From the NCBI GenBank assembly GCA_002298995.1, contig DBMO01000001.1:67791-131790 (forward strand): DNA of 64,000 nucleotides, read 5' to 3'. Source of the DNA: Desulfarculales bacterium UBA696. Its GTDB lineage: Bacteria > Desulfobacterota > Syntrophobacteria > Syntrophobacterales > Syntrophobacteraceae. Below the pieces are notes generated by a model. It made no database searches. It worked only from the letters and a program-made list of their open reading frames with translations, and had not been told where the DNA came from. Below are positions 9,162-18,505 of this stretch, one piece after another. Within the stretch, counting starts at the first letter, position 1. The number at the start of each line of letters is the position of its first letter. Made by a program: the position numbers and the translations under genes.

Positions 9162-9770
9162 ATGGCTAGAGTTCTATATCCAGGGATTTCGGCAATCTTT
9201 CTGCTTTCTCTGCTGTTCCTAAGCGGCTGTGGGACCTCCAGGCCCGCAAATTACTACGTTCTGCATTCGCTTCAAAACGAGCCGTCAGGTGCAAAGATGC
9301 CGAGAGCAGACAGCGATCTGACCGTAGGGGTGGGTCCTATCAAGATCCCCGATTATCTCGACCGGCCGCAAATGGCCACCCGTACAACCCTTTCCAGCCT
9401 GCAACTAGCGGAGTTCGATAAATGGGCTGAGCCTCTGGAGAAGAACGTTACCCGTGTTCTTGCCGAGAACCTCTCCTTACTACTTTCGACAGATCGAGTT
9501 GTCGTTTTTCCGTGGGCGGGTTCCGTGAACGTGATGTACCAGGTAACCGTAGACGTTTCACAGCTGGAATATACGCCGGATGGCAAAGCAATACTCGTGG
9601 CCGGTTGGAGCGTTTTCGGCAATGAAGGCCAGAAACTGCTCACCATGAAGCGCTCAAGAATAATCGTGCCCGTACAAAACACCGGGTTTGAGGCAATAGC
9701 CTCTGCCCAGAGTCGGGCGGTAGAAGACATGAGCCGTGAAATAGCATTAACAATTCAGTCCCTGCGCTAG
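9162..9770 (+). CDS. PqiC/ABC transport auxiliary lipoprotein
   Basis: A 202-aa lipoprotein. The signal sequence ends in a lipobox L-S-G-C (Cys about residue 23), followed by R-P-A-N-Y-Y-V-L-H-S, the typical start of the YmbA/PqiC (DUF330) domain. I-P-D-Y-L-D-R-P-Q-M and the A-E-F-D-K-W-A-E-P-L motif are hallmarks of the family. It is an outer-membrane lipoprotein that partners MCE proteins. AAGGAAG precedes the ATG. As the last gene of the transporter operon, it completes a Pqi/Let-like lipid export or import system. Confidence 0.92.
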   Translation: MARVLYPGISAIFLLSLLFLSGCGTSRPANYYVLHSLQNEPSGAKMPRADSDLTVGVGPIKIPDYLDRPQMATRTTLSSLQLAEFDKWAEPLEKNVTRVLAENLSLLLSTDRVVVFPWAGSVNVMYQVTVDVSQLEYTPDGKAILVAGWSVFGNEGQKLLTMKRSRIIVPVQNTGFEAIASAQSRAVEDMSREIALTIQSLR

Positions 9771-9897
9771 GTTGCGCATTGGTGCACCTGAGAATGTACG
9801 GAGTCTGAGAGGACCTGTTGTTTCATCTCAATTGTGGAGGCGGCGTTCATTTTTAGTCGAGTTGTTATGGCAACTATTCATATGAGGAGGACGTTCT

Positions 9898-10464
9898 ATG
9901 AGAAAGTTCCTGATTTCATTGGTAGCCGTGTTGTTGGTCCTGGGTATTTTTTCAGTTGCAAGTGCCAAGAAGGAGGCAAAGCCCGGCGGGATCGCGGTTG
10001 AAGTAATCAAATTGGAGGCAACGATCAAGGCAATTGACTATGTGAAAAAGGTTGTGACCTTGAGCAGCGGCGACAAAGTTTTCACCGTGAATGCAAAAAA
10101 CGCCAGAAATCTCGATCAGGTCCTGGTTGGGGATAAGGTGGTATTGGACTTGATCGAAGAGGTGGCGATTCTTGTCAGAAAAGCAGGTGGGTCGCCGCAA
10201 GCTGGGGCATCGCAGACTGTTGCCCTGACTCCCAAAGGTAAAATGCCGGGAGGAATCGTAGCCAATACGGTGGAAATTGAGGCCAATGTGGTGAGCATCG
10301 ACTACAAGAAACACACACTCACTGTACAGGGGCCCCAGGGCAATACCCGGACGTTAAAAGTGGACAAAGATGTGAAGAATTTCAAGAACATTAAGAAGGA
10401 CGATCAGGTTGTCCTGCAGATAACTGAGGCAATTGCTCTGAGCGTGGAGAAAAAGCCTCTATGA
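9898..10464 (+). CDS. Exported protein with duplicated small beta domain
   Basis: A 188-aa protein with a signal peptide (about 1-23, S-V-A-S-A-K). It contains two related halves of about 65-70 residues. Each begins with a G-G-I segment, then E-A-T-I-K-A-I-D-Y-V-K-K or E-A-N-V-V-S-I-D-Y-K-K-H, then G-D-K-V-V-L-D or D-D-Q-V-V-L-Q and A-I-L-V or A-L-S-V. The pattern resembles small OB-fold-like domains and is a clear internal duplication; function is not recognised. A strong GAGGAGG site precedes the ATG. It follows the Mla operon but has its own 127-nt leader. Confidence 0.8.
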   Translation: MRKFLISLVAVLLVLGIFSVASAKKEAKPGGIAVEVIKLEATIKAIDYVKKVVTLSSGDKVFTVNAKNARNLDQVLVGDKVVLDLIEEVAILVRKAGGSPQAGASQTVALTPKGKMPGGIVANTVEIEANVVSIDYKKHTLTVQGPQGNTRTLKVDKDVKNFKNIKKDDQVVLQITEAIALSVEKKPL

Positions 10465-10639
10465 AGCAACGGCTCCTAATCAGATCCTCGGCTCGGATAT
10501 AGTTGCTCAAAGAATGCTTTACCTGCAGAAGTTCCTCGAGGCTGACGGAGAAGTCGGGCCCCGTCGAAGGGCATGGTGCCAAGAGGGGCGAAAGGTCTGT
10601 TTGACTGATTTGCAAAACTAGATGAATTAAGGAGGATGT

Positions 10640-11098
10640 ATGAAGGTTTCAGGGTTCAAAGCTGTTTGTTTGGTGGCGGTCGGTCTGCTTATCTGCGGGA
10701 ATTTGGCTTTTGCCCAGACCCAGCAAAACGAGGGGCTCCCATGGGATGCGCTCATCGAGTTTTCCGGCGGGTCGATTGCCGCAGGCATTGGGTTCAGCTG
10801 GGGAAGCGGTACGTTGACCCAGGCGGGGAAAACCTACCCGTTGAAGATCGAGGGTCTGAGTGTGGGTAGTGTCGGCATAACCAAAGCAAGCGCATGGGGT
10901 AAAGTGTACAAGCTGAAGAGCCTCAGCGACATAAATGGTACGTATGCTGCCATCGGCACCGGAGCAACGGTTGGGGGAGGGGGCTCTGCCATAGCCTTGA
11001 AAAATCAGAAAGGGGTTGTAATAGATCTCTACACAACCACCGAGGGAGTAAGTTTTTCACTGGGGTCAGCCGGGGTCAAAGTAGAGCTGAAACAATAA
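10640..11098 (+). CDS. EipA/DUF1134-like exported protein
   Basis: A 152-aa protein with a signal peptide (about 1-26, A-F-A-Q-T) and a Gly/Ser-rich beta body. The pattern I-A-A-G-I-G-F-S-W-G-S-G-T-L-T, then Y-P-L-K-I-E-G-L-S-V-G-S-V-G and Y-A-A-I-G-T-G-A-T-V-G-G-G-G resembles DUF1134/EipA envelope proteins, which are implicated in envelope integrity in alphaproteobacteria. The assignment rests on pattern memory and is moderate. AAGGAGG precedes the ATG. Confidence 0.65.
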   Translation: MKVSGFKAVCLVAVGLLICGNLAFAQTQQNEGLPWDALIEFSGGSIAAGIGFSWGSGTLTQAGKTYPLKIEGLSVGSVGITKASAWGKVYKLKSLSDINGTYAAIGTGATVGGGGSAIALKNQKGVVIDLYTTTEGVSFSLGSAGVKVELKQ

Positions 11099-11205
11099 AC
11101 AGGCAGTGTTGAGTTCCGGTTTAGGATGATTGTCGTTGCGGGACAACGGCTTAGAATCTGAAGTCCCGCAGCCAACCTCCAGTTTTTTTTTGATTGAGCT
11201 GAACC

Positions 11206-11399
11206 ATGAGAATGAGGATTGTTCTATCGATTCTGGTTTTGTGTTTGTTCGTCCTGGCGGGCTTCGGCTCTGCCCCCTGGAGTGCCGGTCCGTTCCCGTA
11301 GCAATTCTCCAGGACAACGGATCCGGCACCTGGCAGGGGAAAGACCTTTCAGTGGCTATTACCTGGTCTCGCAAGGTCGGGATGTTCAATCTTTCGGGC
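11206..11399 (+). pseudogene. Remnant of an exported protein N-terminus
   Basis: From the ATG at 11206 a good signal peptide reads M-R-M-R-I-V-L-S-I-L-V-L-C-L-F-V-L-A-G-F and stops at the TAG near 11299. In the next frame a protein-like stretch continues (G-S-G-T-W-Q-G-K-D-L-S-V-A-I-T-W). A frameshift around the C-run near 11270-11295 would join the two. It may be an old decayed gene or a sequencing error; no functional product is claimed. Confidence 0.4.
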
Positions 11400-11735
11400 A
11401 CTGTTAACTTCGGAGATGCTCTGAGCCTTGGATACACTGTTCTTTACGGTTTTCAATTGAGCGCGGTTTTCCTGGATGCCAATAGCGGGAGTCTGTCCAC
11501 AACCGGTGTCGCCAACAATAGGGGCGCGACTTCAGTCCCATTCCTTTCACTGCACAGTTAGCCGTTCCAACCGGTGCTGTGGCTCTCTCCTTCAAGTATC
11601 AGGGTACTGCCGATCAAGGTTCTTGAAGAACTTAAGGGTACCGGCAGCCATGTGCTCCAGACCTTCCTCTCCCATGAGGACGAAGCCAAGCTCCAGGCGT
11701 CACTCGATGCAGCCAGAAGTTTAAGCTATGTGGCT
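11400..11735 (+). pseudogene. Frameshifted C-terminal part of a DUF1269-family gene
   Basis: Three frames must be joined to read a DUF1269-like C-terminus. The first part (to about 11520) gives L-D-A-N-S-G-S-L-S-T-T-G. A frame change at the GGGG near 11521 then gives A-V-P-T-G-A-V-A-L-S-F-K up to the TGA at 11624. A second change gives K-V-L-E-E-L-K-G-T-G-S-H-V-L-Q-T and H-E-D-E-A-K-L-Q-A-S-L-D, which matches the conserved end of DUF1269 proteins. No intact start is visible. Either this is a relic or the assembly has indels here. Confidence 0.55.
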
Positions 11736-11760
11736 CCGGCACTGTTTAAGGAGAGCATGA

Positions 11761-11892
11761 ATGCATGCGCTAACCAAACTCTTCTGGTGGACTTTAGCAG
11801 TTGTGACATGCATCTGCATGACCCCTCTTCTGGCCTATGCAGTCAGCGTGAATACAGCTTTTTCCGGTAATCGTGTGAGAGTCTTTAAGTGA
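11761..11892 (+). CDS. Secreted micro-protein (43 codons), hypothetical
   Basis: This short frame has a good ribosome site (AAGGAGAG about 6 nt before the ATG at 11761). It encodes a hydrophobic signal-like start M-H-A-L-T-K-L-F-W-W-T-L-A-V-V, with a plausible A-Y-A cleavage site near residue 27. The mature peptide would be only about 16 residues, ending R-V-R-V-F-K. It could also be a truncated N-terminus left by decay, since the upstream region is degenerate. It ends 77 nt before the likely cytochrome start. Confidence 0.35.
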   Translation: MHALTKLFWWTLAVVTCICMTPLLAYAVSVNTAFSGNRVRVFK

Positions 11893-11969
11893 AGAATCAA
11901 TACACAATGATGATCGGCCGGCGTTTTACATCTGTGAGAGGGAGCCTACAGAATCCGTCGAGGAGCGGC

Positions 11970-14213
11970 ATGATGACGAGGAATAAGCGCATTTTGGTAC
12001 TTCTTTTCTTAGCAGTCCTTGTCTGGTCAACGCAGACGATCGCGAAAGAAAAGCAAACCAGTGGATATGCCGGTTCACAGAGCTGCAGGGAGTGCCACGA
12101 GAAGTTCTACCAACTCTGGTCCACCTCCAGGCACGGGCTGGCAATGCAGCCCTACACGGCGGAATTTGCCCGCAAAGAACTCTCACCCCAGGGAAAAGAA
12201 ATAAAGATTGGGAAGTCCTCGTACCGTGCCGACATGTCCGGCTTAACAGGGTTCGTGCGAGAACGCGGGCCAGGCAAGGACAAGAAATACCGGATCGAAC
12301 AAGTCATGGGAGGAAAGAACGTTTACTATTTTCTGACGCCGCTGGAGAAGGGACGCCTGCAAACCCTCCCCGTCGCCTATGATGTCCACACGAAAGAGTG
12401 GTTCGATACCGCTGCGAGCGGTGTTCGCCACTTCCCAGGGGGCCAGGCGGGGCCGCCGGTCGACTGGAAAGACCCGGCCTACACATTCAATACCTCCTGC
12501 TACAGCTGTCACGTGAGCCAGCTTTCCACAAACTATGATCTAAAGACTAACACGTACAAGACCACCTGGGCCGAACCGGGCATCAACTGCGAGGCCTGCC
12601 ACGGTCCGTCGGCGGAACACAACCGTGTCTTCCGGGAAGCCCCCAGGGGACAGAAGCCCGAAGACATCAAGATCATAAGCTGGAAAAACTTCACCCCCGA
12701 ACAAAAAAACGCTGCGTGCTCGATTTGCCACGCGAAGGTGTCTTCGGTCACCACCACATTTGCGCCGGGTGATCGTTTTTTCGACCACTTCGATCTCACG
12801 ACCTTGGAAGACCCCGACTTCTACCCCGACGGTCGCGACCTGGGAGAGAACTACACCTACACCTCATGGCTGTCGAGTCCCTGCGTAAAGTCCGGGAAGC
12901 TCGATTGTATCGCCTGCCACACATCGAGCGGACGCTACCGGTTCAAGGCCGAGGATAAGGCCAACGATGCCTGCATGCCCTGTCATGAAAACAATGTGAA
13001 AAACGCATCTGCACACACTCACCACCAGCAGGAGAGCACCGGGAACAAGTGCATCTCGTGTCACATGCCCATGACTTCCTTTGCCAGAATGAATCGCACC
13101 GACCATTCAATGCTGCCGCCCGCGCCCTCGGCAACCATTGCCCATAAGTCCCCCAATGCCTGCAATCTGTGCCATACCGATAAGGACGCTGCCTGGGCGG
13201 ACAAATATGTGCGCGAGTGGCGCACGCGGGATTATCAGGCGCCGGTGCTGAAACGGGCGGCACTCATCGATAGTGCCCGCAAGCGGGACTGGAAGCAACT
13301 GCCCGAAATGCTCGATTACATAACCAGCAAAAGCCGCGATGAGATCTTTGCAACCTCGCTCATCCGACTGGTCCAGTCTTCCGGGGACCCACGAGTCGCT
13401 CCGGTGATGCTTGAGGCAATCAAAGACCCATCACCCCTGGTGCGCTCTGCGGCGGTAGTGGCCCTGCAAAACGTACCGTCGAAAGAAGCCGCACAGGCAC
13501 TTGTGGAGGCGACCGGAGATGACTACCGCCTGGTACGTGTCCGGGCTGCTGCGTCTCTTGCGGGATACCAGAACCTCCCTCTGAATGATGCCCAAAAGAA
13601 AACCGTGGCAGCAGCACAAGAGGAGCACCTCGCCTCGATCCTCTCCCGTCCTGACCAGTGGACCTCTCACTACAATCTTGGCAACTACCATCTGGACCGC
13701 AGGGACTTCAAGCAGGCCGTTGCCTCGTATGACACGGCGCTTAAACTTGAGCCGAGGGCAGTCCTTGCCATGGTCAACGAATCGATGGCCTATGTGCGCA
13801 TGGGAGAGAACAAGAAAGCCGACGAGTCTCTCAAAAAGGCTTTAAAGGCGGCCCCTGACAACGCTGCCGCAAACTTCAACATGGGCCTGCTAAAAGCAGA
13901 GATGAATGAGCCCAGGCAGGCTGAGACGTATCTCAGGGAGGCCATCAAGGCCGATCCCCAAATGGCGCAGGCCGCCTATAACCTCTGCGTCATTACTTCA
14001 AAAGACCGAATCAGCGAGGCGGTCGACTGGTGCCGAAAGGCAACGGAACTAAGGCCTCAGGAGCCCAAATACGCATTCACTCTTGCTTTCTATTTAAACC
14101 AGAAGGGAGACAGGGATGAGGCGGTCAGGACACTGAAAGAAATTGTTACAAAGTATCCGGGATTTAAGGATGCCGAGATGCTCCTGCAAAAGATCTCGGG
14201 CGGAAAGCAGTGA
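11970..14213 (+). CDS. Octaheme c-type cytochrome (cytochrome c554-like) with HEAT and TPR repeats
   Basis: About 747 aa, exported (hydrophobic segment I-L-V-L-L-F-L-A-V-L-V-W near the start). The start at 11970 is chosen because AGGAG lies 4-7 nt upstream; an in-frame GTG at 11889 would place about 27 residues before the signal. Eight CxxCH heme sites are visible: CRECH, CYSCH, CEACH, CSICH, CIACH, CMPCH, CISCH and CNLCH, all in roughly the first 400 residues. HEAT-like repeats follow (about 440-540), then three to four TPR units (about 560-740, e.g. W-T-S-H-Y-N-L-G-N-Y-H-L). A periplasmic electron-transfer protein with a protein-interaction tail. It stands alone, with no obvious redox partner beside it. 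Confidence 0.92.
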   Translation: MMTRNKRILVLLFLAVLVWSTQTIAKEKQTSGYAGSQSCRECHEKFYQLWSTSRHGLAMQPYTAEFARKELSPQGKEIKIGKSSYRADMSGLTGFVRERGPGKDKKYRIEQVMGGKNVYYFLTPLEKGRLQTLPVAYDVHTKEWFDTAASGVRHFPGGQAGPPVDWKDPAYTFNTSCYSCHVSQLSTNYDLKTNTYKTTWAEPGINCEACHGPSAEHNRVFREAPRGQKPEDIKIISWKNFTPEQKNAACSICHAKVSSVTTTFAPGDRFFDHFDLTTLEDPDFYPDGRDLGENYTYTSWLSSPCVKSGKLDCIACHTSSGRYRFKAEDKANDACMPCHENNVKNASAHTHHQQESTGNKCISCHMPMTSFARMNRTDHSMLPPAPSATIAHKSPNACNLCHTDKDAAWADKYVREWRTRDYQAPVLKRAALIDSARKRDWKQLPEMLDYITSKSRDEIFATSLIRLVQSSGDPRVAPVMLEAIKDPSPLVRSAAVVALQNVPSKEAAQALVEATGDDYRLVRVRAAASLAGYQNLPLNDAQKKTVAAAQEEHLASILSRPDQWTSHYNLGNYHLDRRDFKQAVASYDTALKLEPRAVLAMVNESMAYVRMGENKKADESLKKALKAAPDNAAANFNMGLLKAEMNEPRQAETYLREAIKADPQMAQAAYNLCVITSKDRISEAVDWCRKATELRPQEPKYAFTLAFYLNQKGDRDEAVRTLKEIVTKYPGFKDAEMLLQKISGGKQ

Positions 14214-14474
14214 GTGATAACGATAGAAAGGCGGCCATTAAACCCTTGGCGTGATTTCGGCCGGTTCATTCACAAGCGTTTCTACGCCAGCTACAAACAA
14301 AGCTGGTCAATAATGCCACATTGCCATTGTAGCTGTGCTCCATGATCAGCACCTTTTCTCCCCCTTACCGAACTCATCTTGCGGTTGGATGGGAATGCAC
14401 AGTCCGTTGCCTACTAGGTGTACTTGGCTTTCTTGTCCCGAATTGACGGGAGCGCAAGCCGAAAGGAACCCCTA

Positions 14475-15551
14475 ATGACCGTAACCGGACGCGATATCAC
14501 CAGCTCTTGTCTTTCGGTACTCTTTATTGGAGCTCTGATAGGGATGACGTTCTGGATCATCAGACCATTTCTGGGGGCCACCCTATGGGCTGTGATGATT
14601 GTGACTGCAACCTGGCCTTTGATGATCTCCCTTCAGACCCGGCTCTGGGGCCACCGTTCTCTAGCGGTGGCCGTAATGACTTTGCTCCTCCTCTGTATCC
14701 TGGTGGTACCTCTCTGGCTTGCTATCGGCACAATTGTGTCGCATGCCGATTGGATGGTAGAACGGGTGCAGTCGCTGTCAACCTTTGAATTTCCACCTCC
14801 ACCGGCCTGGGTAAAATCTATTCCACTCTTCGGTGGGAATCTCGTGTCGATATGGGAAAAGCTTGCCGTAGCGGGAATCCAGGATTTCGTGAAAAAGCTT
14901 GTCCCTTACGGGGGTGATGCCATCCGCTGGTTCATCACGGAAGTGGGTGGTTTCGGGTCCCTGGTCCTGCAATTTCTACTAACCGTCGGGATTGCGGCAC
15001 TCTTATTTGCCAATGGTGAACATGCGGCCTCCCGGATGAGGCTATTTGGACGCCGTTTGGCAGGCTCGTCAGGGGAAAATTACATCCGGCTGGCAGGACA
15101 GGCTGTGCGCGGCGTTGCACTCGGTGTTGTGGTGACCGCCCTTGCTCAGTCAGTCCTGGGGGGGATTGGTTTGGCCTTTGCCCGGGTTCCCTTTGCCGCA
15201 GTTCTAACCGCAGTGATGTTCATGCTGGCGATTGCCCAGGTGGGCCCACTCCTCGTGCTGATCCCCGCGGTGACCTGGCTTTTCTGGAATGGCAGCACAG
15301 GTTGGGGGACGTTTCTTCTCATCTGGACCCTGGTGGTCGGAACCATGGACAATTTCCTGCGTCCCTTTCTGATCAAGAAAGGAGCCGATCTCCCTCTGGT
15401 GCTGATTTTTGCCGGCGTGGTGGGCGGTCTGATCGGATTTGGCCTGATCGGCATCTTTGTCGGACCAGTGGTACTTGCCGTGGCCCACAGGTTGATATCT
15501 GCATGGGTTGATGAGGAGATCAGCGAAGTCAAAGTGCCCGGCCAAACCTGA
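14475..15551 (+). CDS. AI-2E family transporter (PF01594-type membrane protein)
   Basis: About 358 aa from the ATG at 14475 (AAAGGA 8 nt upstream); a GTG at 14418 is less likely. Around eight hydrophobic segments alternate with short loops. The pattern F-L-G-A-T-L-W-A-V-M-I-V near the start, a long amphipathic central region, and the paired glycine-rich C-terminal helices with P-L-V-L-I-F-A-G-V-V-G-G-L and G-L-I-G-I-F-V-G-P-V fit the AI-2E/PerM family. Members are permeases, some Na+/H+ antiporters; the name does not prove autoinducer export. Confidence 0.88.
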   Translation: MTVTGRDITSSCLSVLFIGALIGMTFWIIRPFLGATLWAVMIVTATWPLMISLQTRLWGHRSLAVAVMTLLLLCILVVPLWLAIGTIVSHADWMVERVQSLSTFEFPPPPAWVKSIPLFGGNLVSIWEKLAVAGIQDFVKKLVPYGGDAIRWFITEVGGFGSLVLQFLLTVGIAALLFANGEHAASRMRLFGRRLAGSSGENYIRLAGQAVRGVALGVVVTALAQSVLGGIGLAFARVPFAAVLTAVMFMLAIAQVGPLLVLIPAVTWLFWNGSTGWGTFLLIWTLVVGTMDNFLRPFLIKKGADLPLVLIFAGVVGGLIGFGLIGIFVGPVVLAVAHRLISAWVDEEISEVKVPGQT

Positions 15552-15699
15552 TGGACTTTGCGCCATCGCATTCTATTTCTGCGGTTGCACAAGTTTCAAT
15601 ACTTCTTTCGGACATAAAGAATTTGAAAACTGAAATCCTCGACGCTTCCGTTCAAACTTGGAATGAAGTGTAAAAACGATCACATGATGGAGGAGACAT

Positions 15700-18198
15700 A
15701 TGAAAATAAGTATCTCGCAATTCATGTTACTGGTACTGCTCCTTGCCGCCTTGCTCGCAGCCTCACAGGCCACGGCGCAGCAAGTTACCGGTGAGATGGG
15801 CTCACCCAGCGCCACCACAACCATCGACGGGAAACAACTTCCGCCGCCCGATCCGAAGTTCGGCGGGGTGATCAAGGAGAAAGCCTCGGAGTCGAAAGCC
15901 TGGTGGGCGCCGCGCGTCGTGCCGCCGAAAGGCGCGCCCAACGTGCTGCTCATCATGACGGACGACGCCGGCTTCGGCGCGCCGGGCACGTTCGGCGGCG
16001 TCGTTCCGACCCCGGCACTGGATCGCATCGCAAAGAACGGACTGCGTTATACGAATTTCCATTCCACGTCGCTTTGCTCGCCGACGCGCGCGGCCTTGAT
16101 CACCGGGCGCAATCACCACGTGGCCGGCTTCGGCGTCGTGGGCGAAGCCGCGACGGGTTTTCCGGGCTACGATTCGGTCATCAGGAAGGAGAACGGCACC
16201 ATCGGCGCCATCCTGAAGGAGAACGGGTACGCTACCTCGTGGTTCGGCAAGAATCACAACACGCCCTTCTACCAGGCGACCCAGGCAGGGCCCTTCGACC
16301 AGTGGCCGAACGGCATGGGCTTCGAGTACTTCTACGGCTTTGTCGGCGGCGATACCAGTCAGTGGACGCCGCACCTGTTCCGCAATACGACGGCCATCTA
16401 CCCCTTCGAGGGCAAGCCGGGCTGGAACCTGACCACGGCCATGGCCGACGAGGCGATCCAGTACATGAAGCAGCTCAAGGAGATCGCTCCCGACAAGCCG
16501 TTCATGGTCTATTACGTGCCGGGCGGCACGCACGCCCCGCATCATCCGACGCCCGAGTGGATCAAGAAGATCGGCGACATGCATCTATTTGACGGCGGCT
16601 GGAACAAACTGCGCGAGACCATCTTCGCCAATCAGAAGCGGCTGGGCATCATGCCTGAGAACGCAAAGCTGACGCCGTGGCCGAAGGATCTGCCGGAGTG
16701 GGATTCCCTTAGTTGGGAGGAGAAGAAGCTCTTCATCAAGCAGGCCGACGTGTACGGGGCGTACCTCGCCTACACCGACCACGAGATCGGCCGGGTGATC
16801 CAGGCGGTCGAGGACCTGGGCCAGCTCGACAACACCCTGATCATCTACATCAGCGGCGACAACGGCGCGAGCGCGGAAGGCATGCTCAACGGCACGCCGA
16901 ACGAGCTCACCTTCTTCAACGGCGTTCAGGTGCCGGTCAAGGACCAGTTCCTCTGGTACGAGTTCTGGGGGTCCGACCGAACCTTCCCACACTTCGCTGC
17001 TGGCTGGTCGTGGGCTATGGACACACCGTTCCAGTGGACCAAGCAGGTGGCGTCGCATTATGGCGGGACGGCCCAGGGCATGGCCATGTCGTGGCCCGGC
17101 CACATCAATGACGCGGGCGGCATCCGCCGCCAGTTTCACCACGTCATCGACATCGTTCCGACCATCCTCGAATCGACCGGCATCCCGATGCCGGACACGC
17201 TCAATGGCATCAAACAGCGCCCGATGGACGGAGTGAGCATGGCCTACACCTGGGACAAGGCGAACGCCAACGCGCCAACGCGGCACACCACGCAATATTT
17301 CGAGATGCTCGGCAACCGCGCCATCTACCACGACGGTTGGGTCGCGGCCACGACCCCGGCGAATCTCCCGTGGAAACCGAGCGCCGAGACGCCTCCCGAC
17401 GTTATCACCGGGTACAAGTGGCAGCTCTACAACGTCACGCAGGATCCCACCCAGTCCAACAACGTGGCTGCCCAAATGCCGGACAAGCTCAAGCAGATGC
17501 AGGACCTGTTCTACGCCGAGGCGAAGAAGTACGACGTGCTGCCGCTCGATAATTCGACGCTCGCGCGCTTTATTACGCCGCGTCCGAGCCTGACAGAGGG
17601 ACGAACGGTCTTCACTTACTCGGGAGAACTGATCGGCGTGCCTAACAGCGGCGCTCCGAGCATCCTGAACAAGTCGTACACCATCACCGCCGAGGTCACA
17701 ATCCCCGAGGGCGGCGCGGAAGGCATGATCGTGACCGACGGCGGGCGCTTCGGCGGCTACGGGCTCTTCCTGAGCAAGGGCGAGTTGGGATTCCGCCGGG
17801 GCAAGCCGGTGTTCCTCTACAACCTGCTCGACCTCAAGCGCACGACGTGGGAAGGGCCTGAGTTGGGCGCCGGCAAGCACACCATCGTCTTCGACTTCAA
17901 GTCCGATGGTCCGGGCCTGGGCAAGGGAGGGACGGGCGTGCTCTCCGTGGACGGCAAGGAAGTGGCCAGGAACTCCATGGAACACACCACCCCGATCACG
18001 TTCCCGGAGGACGAAACCTTCGACATCGGCAGCGACACGCGCACCGGCGTCGCGATGCTGGAGTACCGCTACGACGTTCCGTTCAAGTTCACCGGCACGA
18101 TCAACAAGCTAACCTTTAAACTCGGACAGGAGCAGTTGACGGCAGAAGAGAGCAAGGAGTTGCATAAAGCCCTCGCCCGGGCACGCGATGAGCTTTAG
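15700..18198 (+). CDS. Type-I sulfatase (arylsulfatase), complete, exported
   Basis: An 832-aa protein with a signal peptide (1-27, A-T-A-Q-Q) and a GATGGAGGAG ribosome site. The catalytic domain begins N-V-L-L-I-M-T-D-D-A-G-F, where D88/D89 are Ca-ligand candidates, and has C126-S-P-T-R130, the formylglycine motif. H-A-P-H-H and G-D-N-G follow at the expected spacing. The C-terminal ~200 residues form an extra beta-rich domain shared with the sulfatase at the window start. AtsD-like size. It needs a maturase (formylglycine-generating or anaerobic radical enzyme), which is not in this window. DUF1254 genes lie immediately downstream. Confidence 0.95.
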   Translation: MKISISQFMLLVLLLAALLAASQATAQQVTGEMGSPSATTTIDGKQLPPPDPKFGGVIKEKASESKAWWAPRVVPPKGAPNVLLIMTDDAGFGAPGTFGGVVPTPALDRIAKNGLRYTNFHSTSLCSPTRAALITGRNHHVAGFGVVGEAATGFPGYDSVIRKENGTIGAILKENGYATSWFGKNHNTPFYQATQAGPFDQWPNGMGFEYFYGFVGGDTSQWTPHLFRNTTAIYPFEGKPGWNLTTAMADEAIQYMKQLKEIAPDKPFMVYYVPGGTHAPHHPTPEWIKKIGDMHLFDGGWNKLRETIFANQKRLGIMPENAKLTPWPKDLPEWDSLSWEEKKLFIKQADVYGAYLAYTDHEIGRVIQAVEDLGQLDNTLIIYISGDNGASAEGMLNGTPNELTFFNGVQVPVKDQFLWYEFWGSDRTFPHFAAGWSWAMDTPFQWTKQVASHYGGTAQGMAMSWPGHINDAGGIRRQFHHVIDIVPTILESTGIPMPDTLNGIKQRPMDGVSMAYTWDKANANAPTRHTTQYFEMLGNRAIYHDGWVAATTPANLPWKPSAETPPDVITGYKWQLYNVTQDPTQSNNVAAQMPDKLKQMQDLFYAEAKKYDVLPLDNSTLARFITPRPSLTEGRTVFTYSGELIGVPNSGAPSILNKSYTITAEVTIPEGGAEGMIVTDGGRFGGYGLFLSKGELGFRRGKPVFLYNLLDLKRTTWEGPELGAGKHTIVFDFKSDGPGLGKGGTGVLSVDGKEVARNSMEHTTPITFPEDETFDIGSDTRTGVAMLEYRYDVPFKFTGTINKLTFKLGQEQLTAEESKELHKALARARDEL

Positions 18199-18505
18199 CC
18201 TCAGACCAGTGCAATTGGAGAAATAAGAGCGCTGGCAATATTCGGACACTACCCACGCGGTCGCCCCGCGCGAAAGACCAGGTGTTACCGGCACGATGAA
18301 ATATACCTATTCTTGCCGCTGTGGGCGAAGCCGCGACTGGCGTGGCGCAAAGTGTTTGCCTAATGGGACGATATCCGCAACATTCCAAAGGACGCCGTCC
18401 CAAGCTTCCTCGACCAATCCTATCCGATCACAGCAAACTCTCGCGACGATCATTGCGTTCAAATGGTCGACGCGAGACTAATTAAAGCCGAAGCGAGGAG
18501 AGGCT

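Noticed and set aside
16585..17985. Long minus-strand frame opposite the second sulfatase
   Set aside because: Shadow of the complete sulfatase gene, with no ribosome site or domain.
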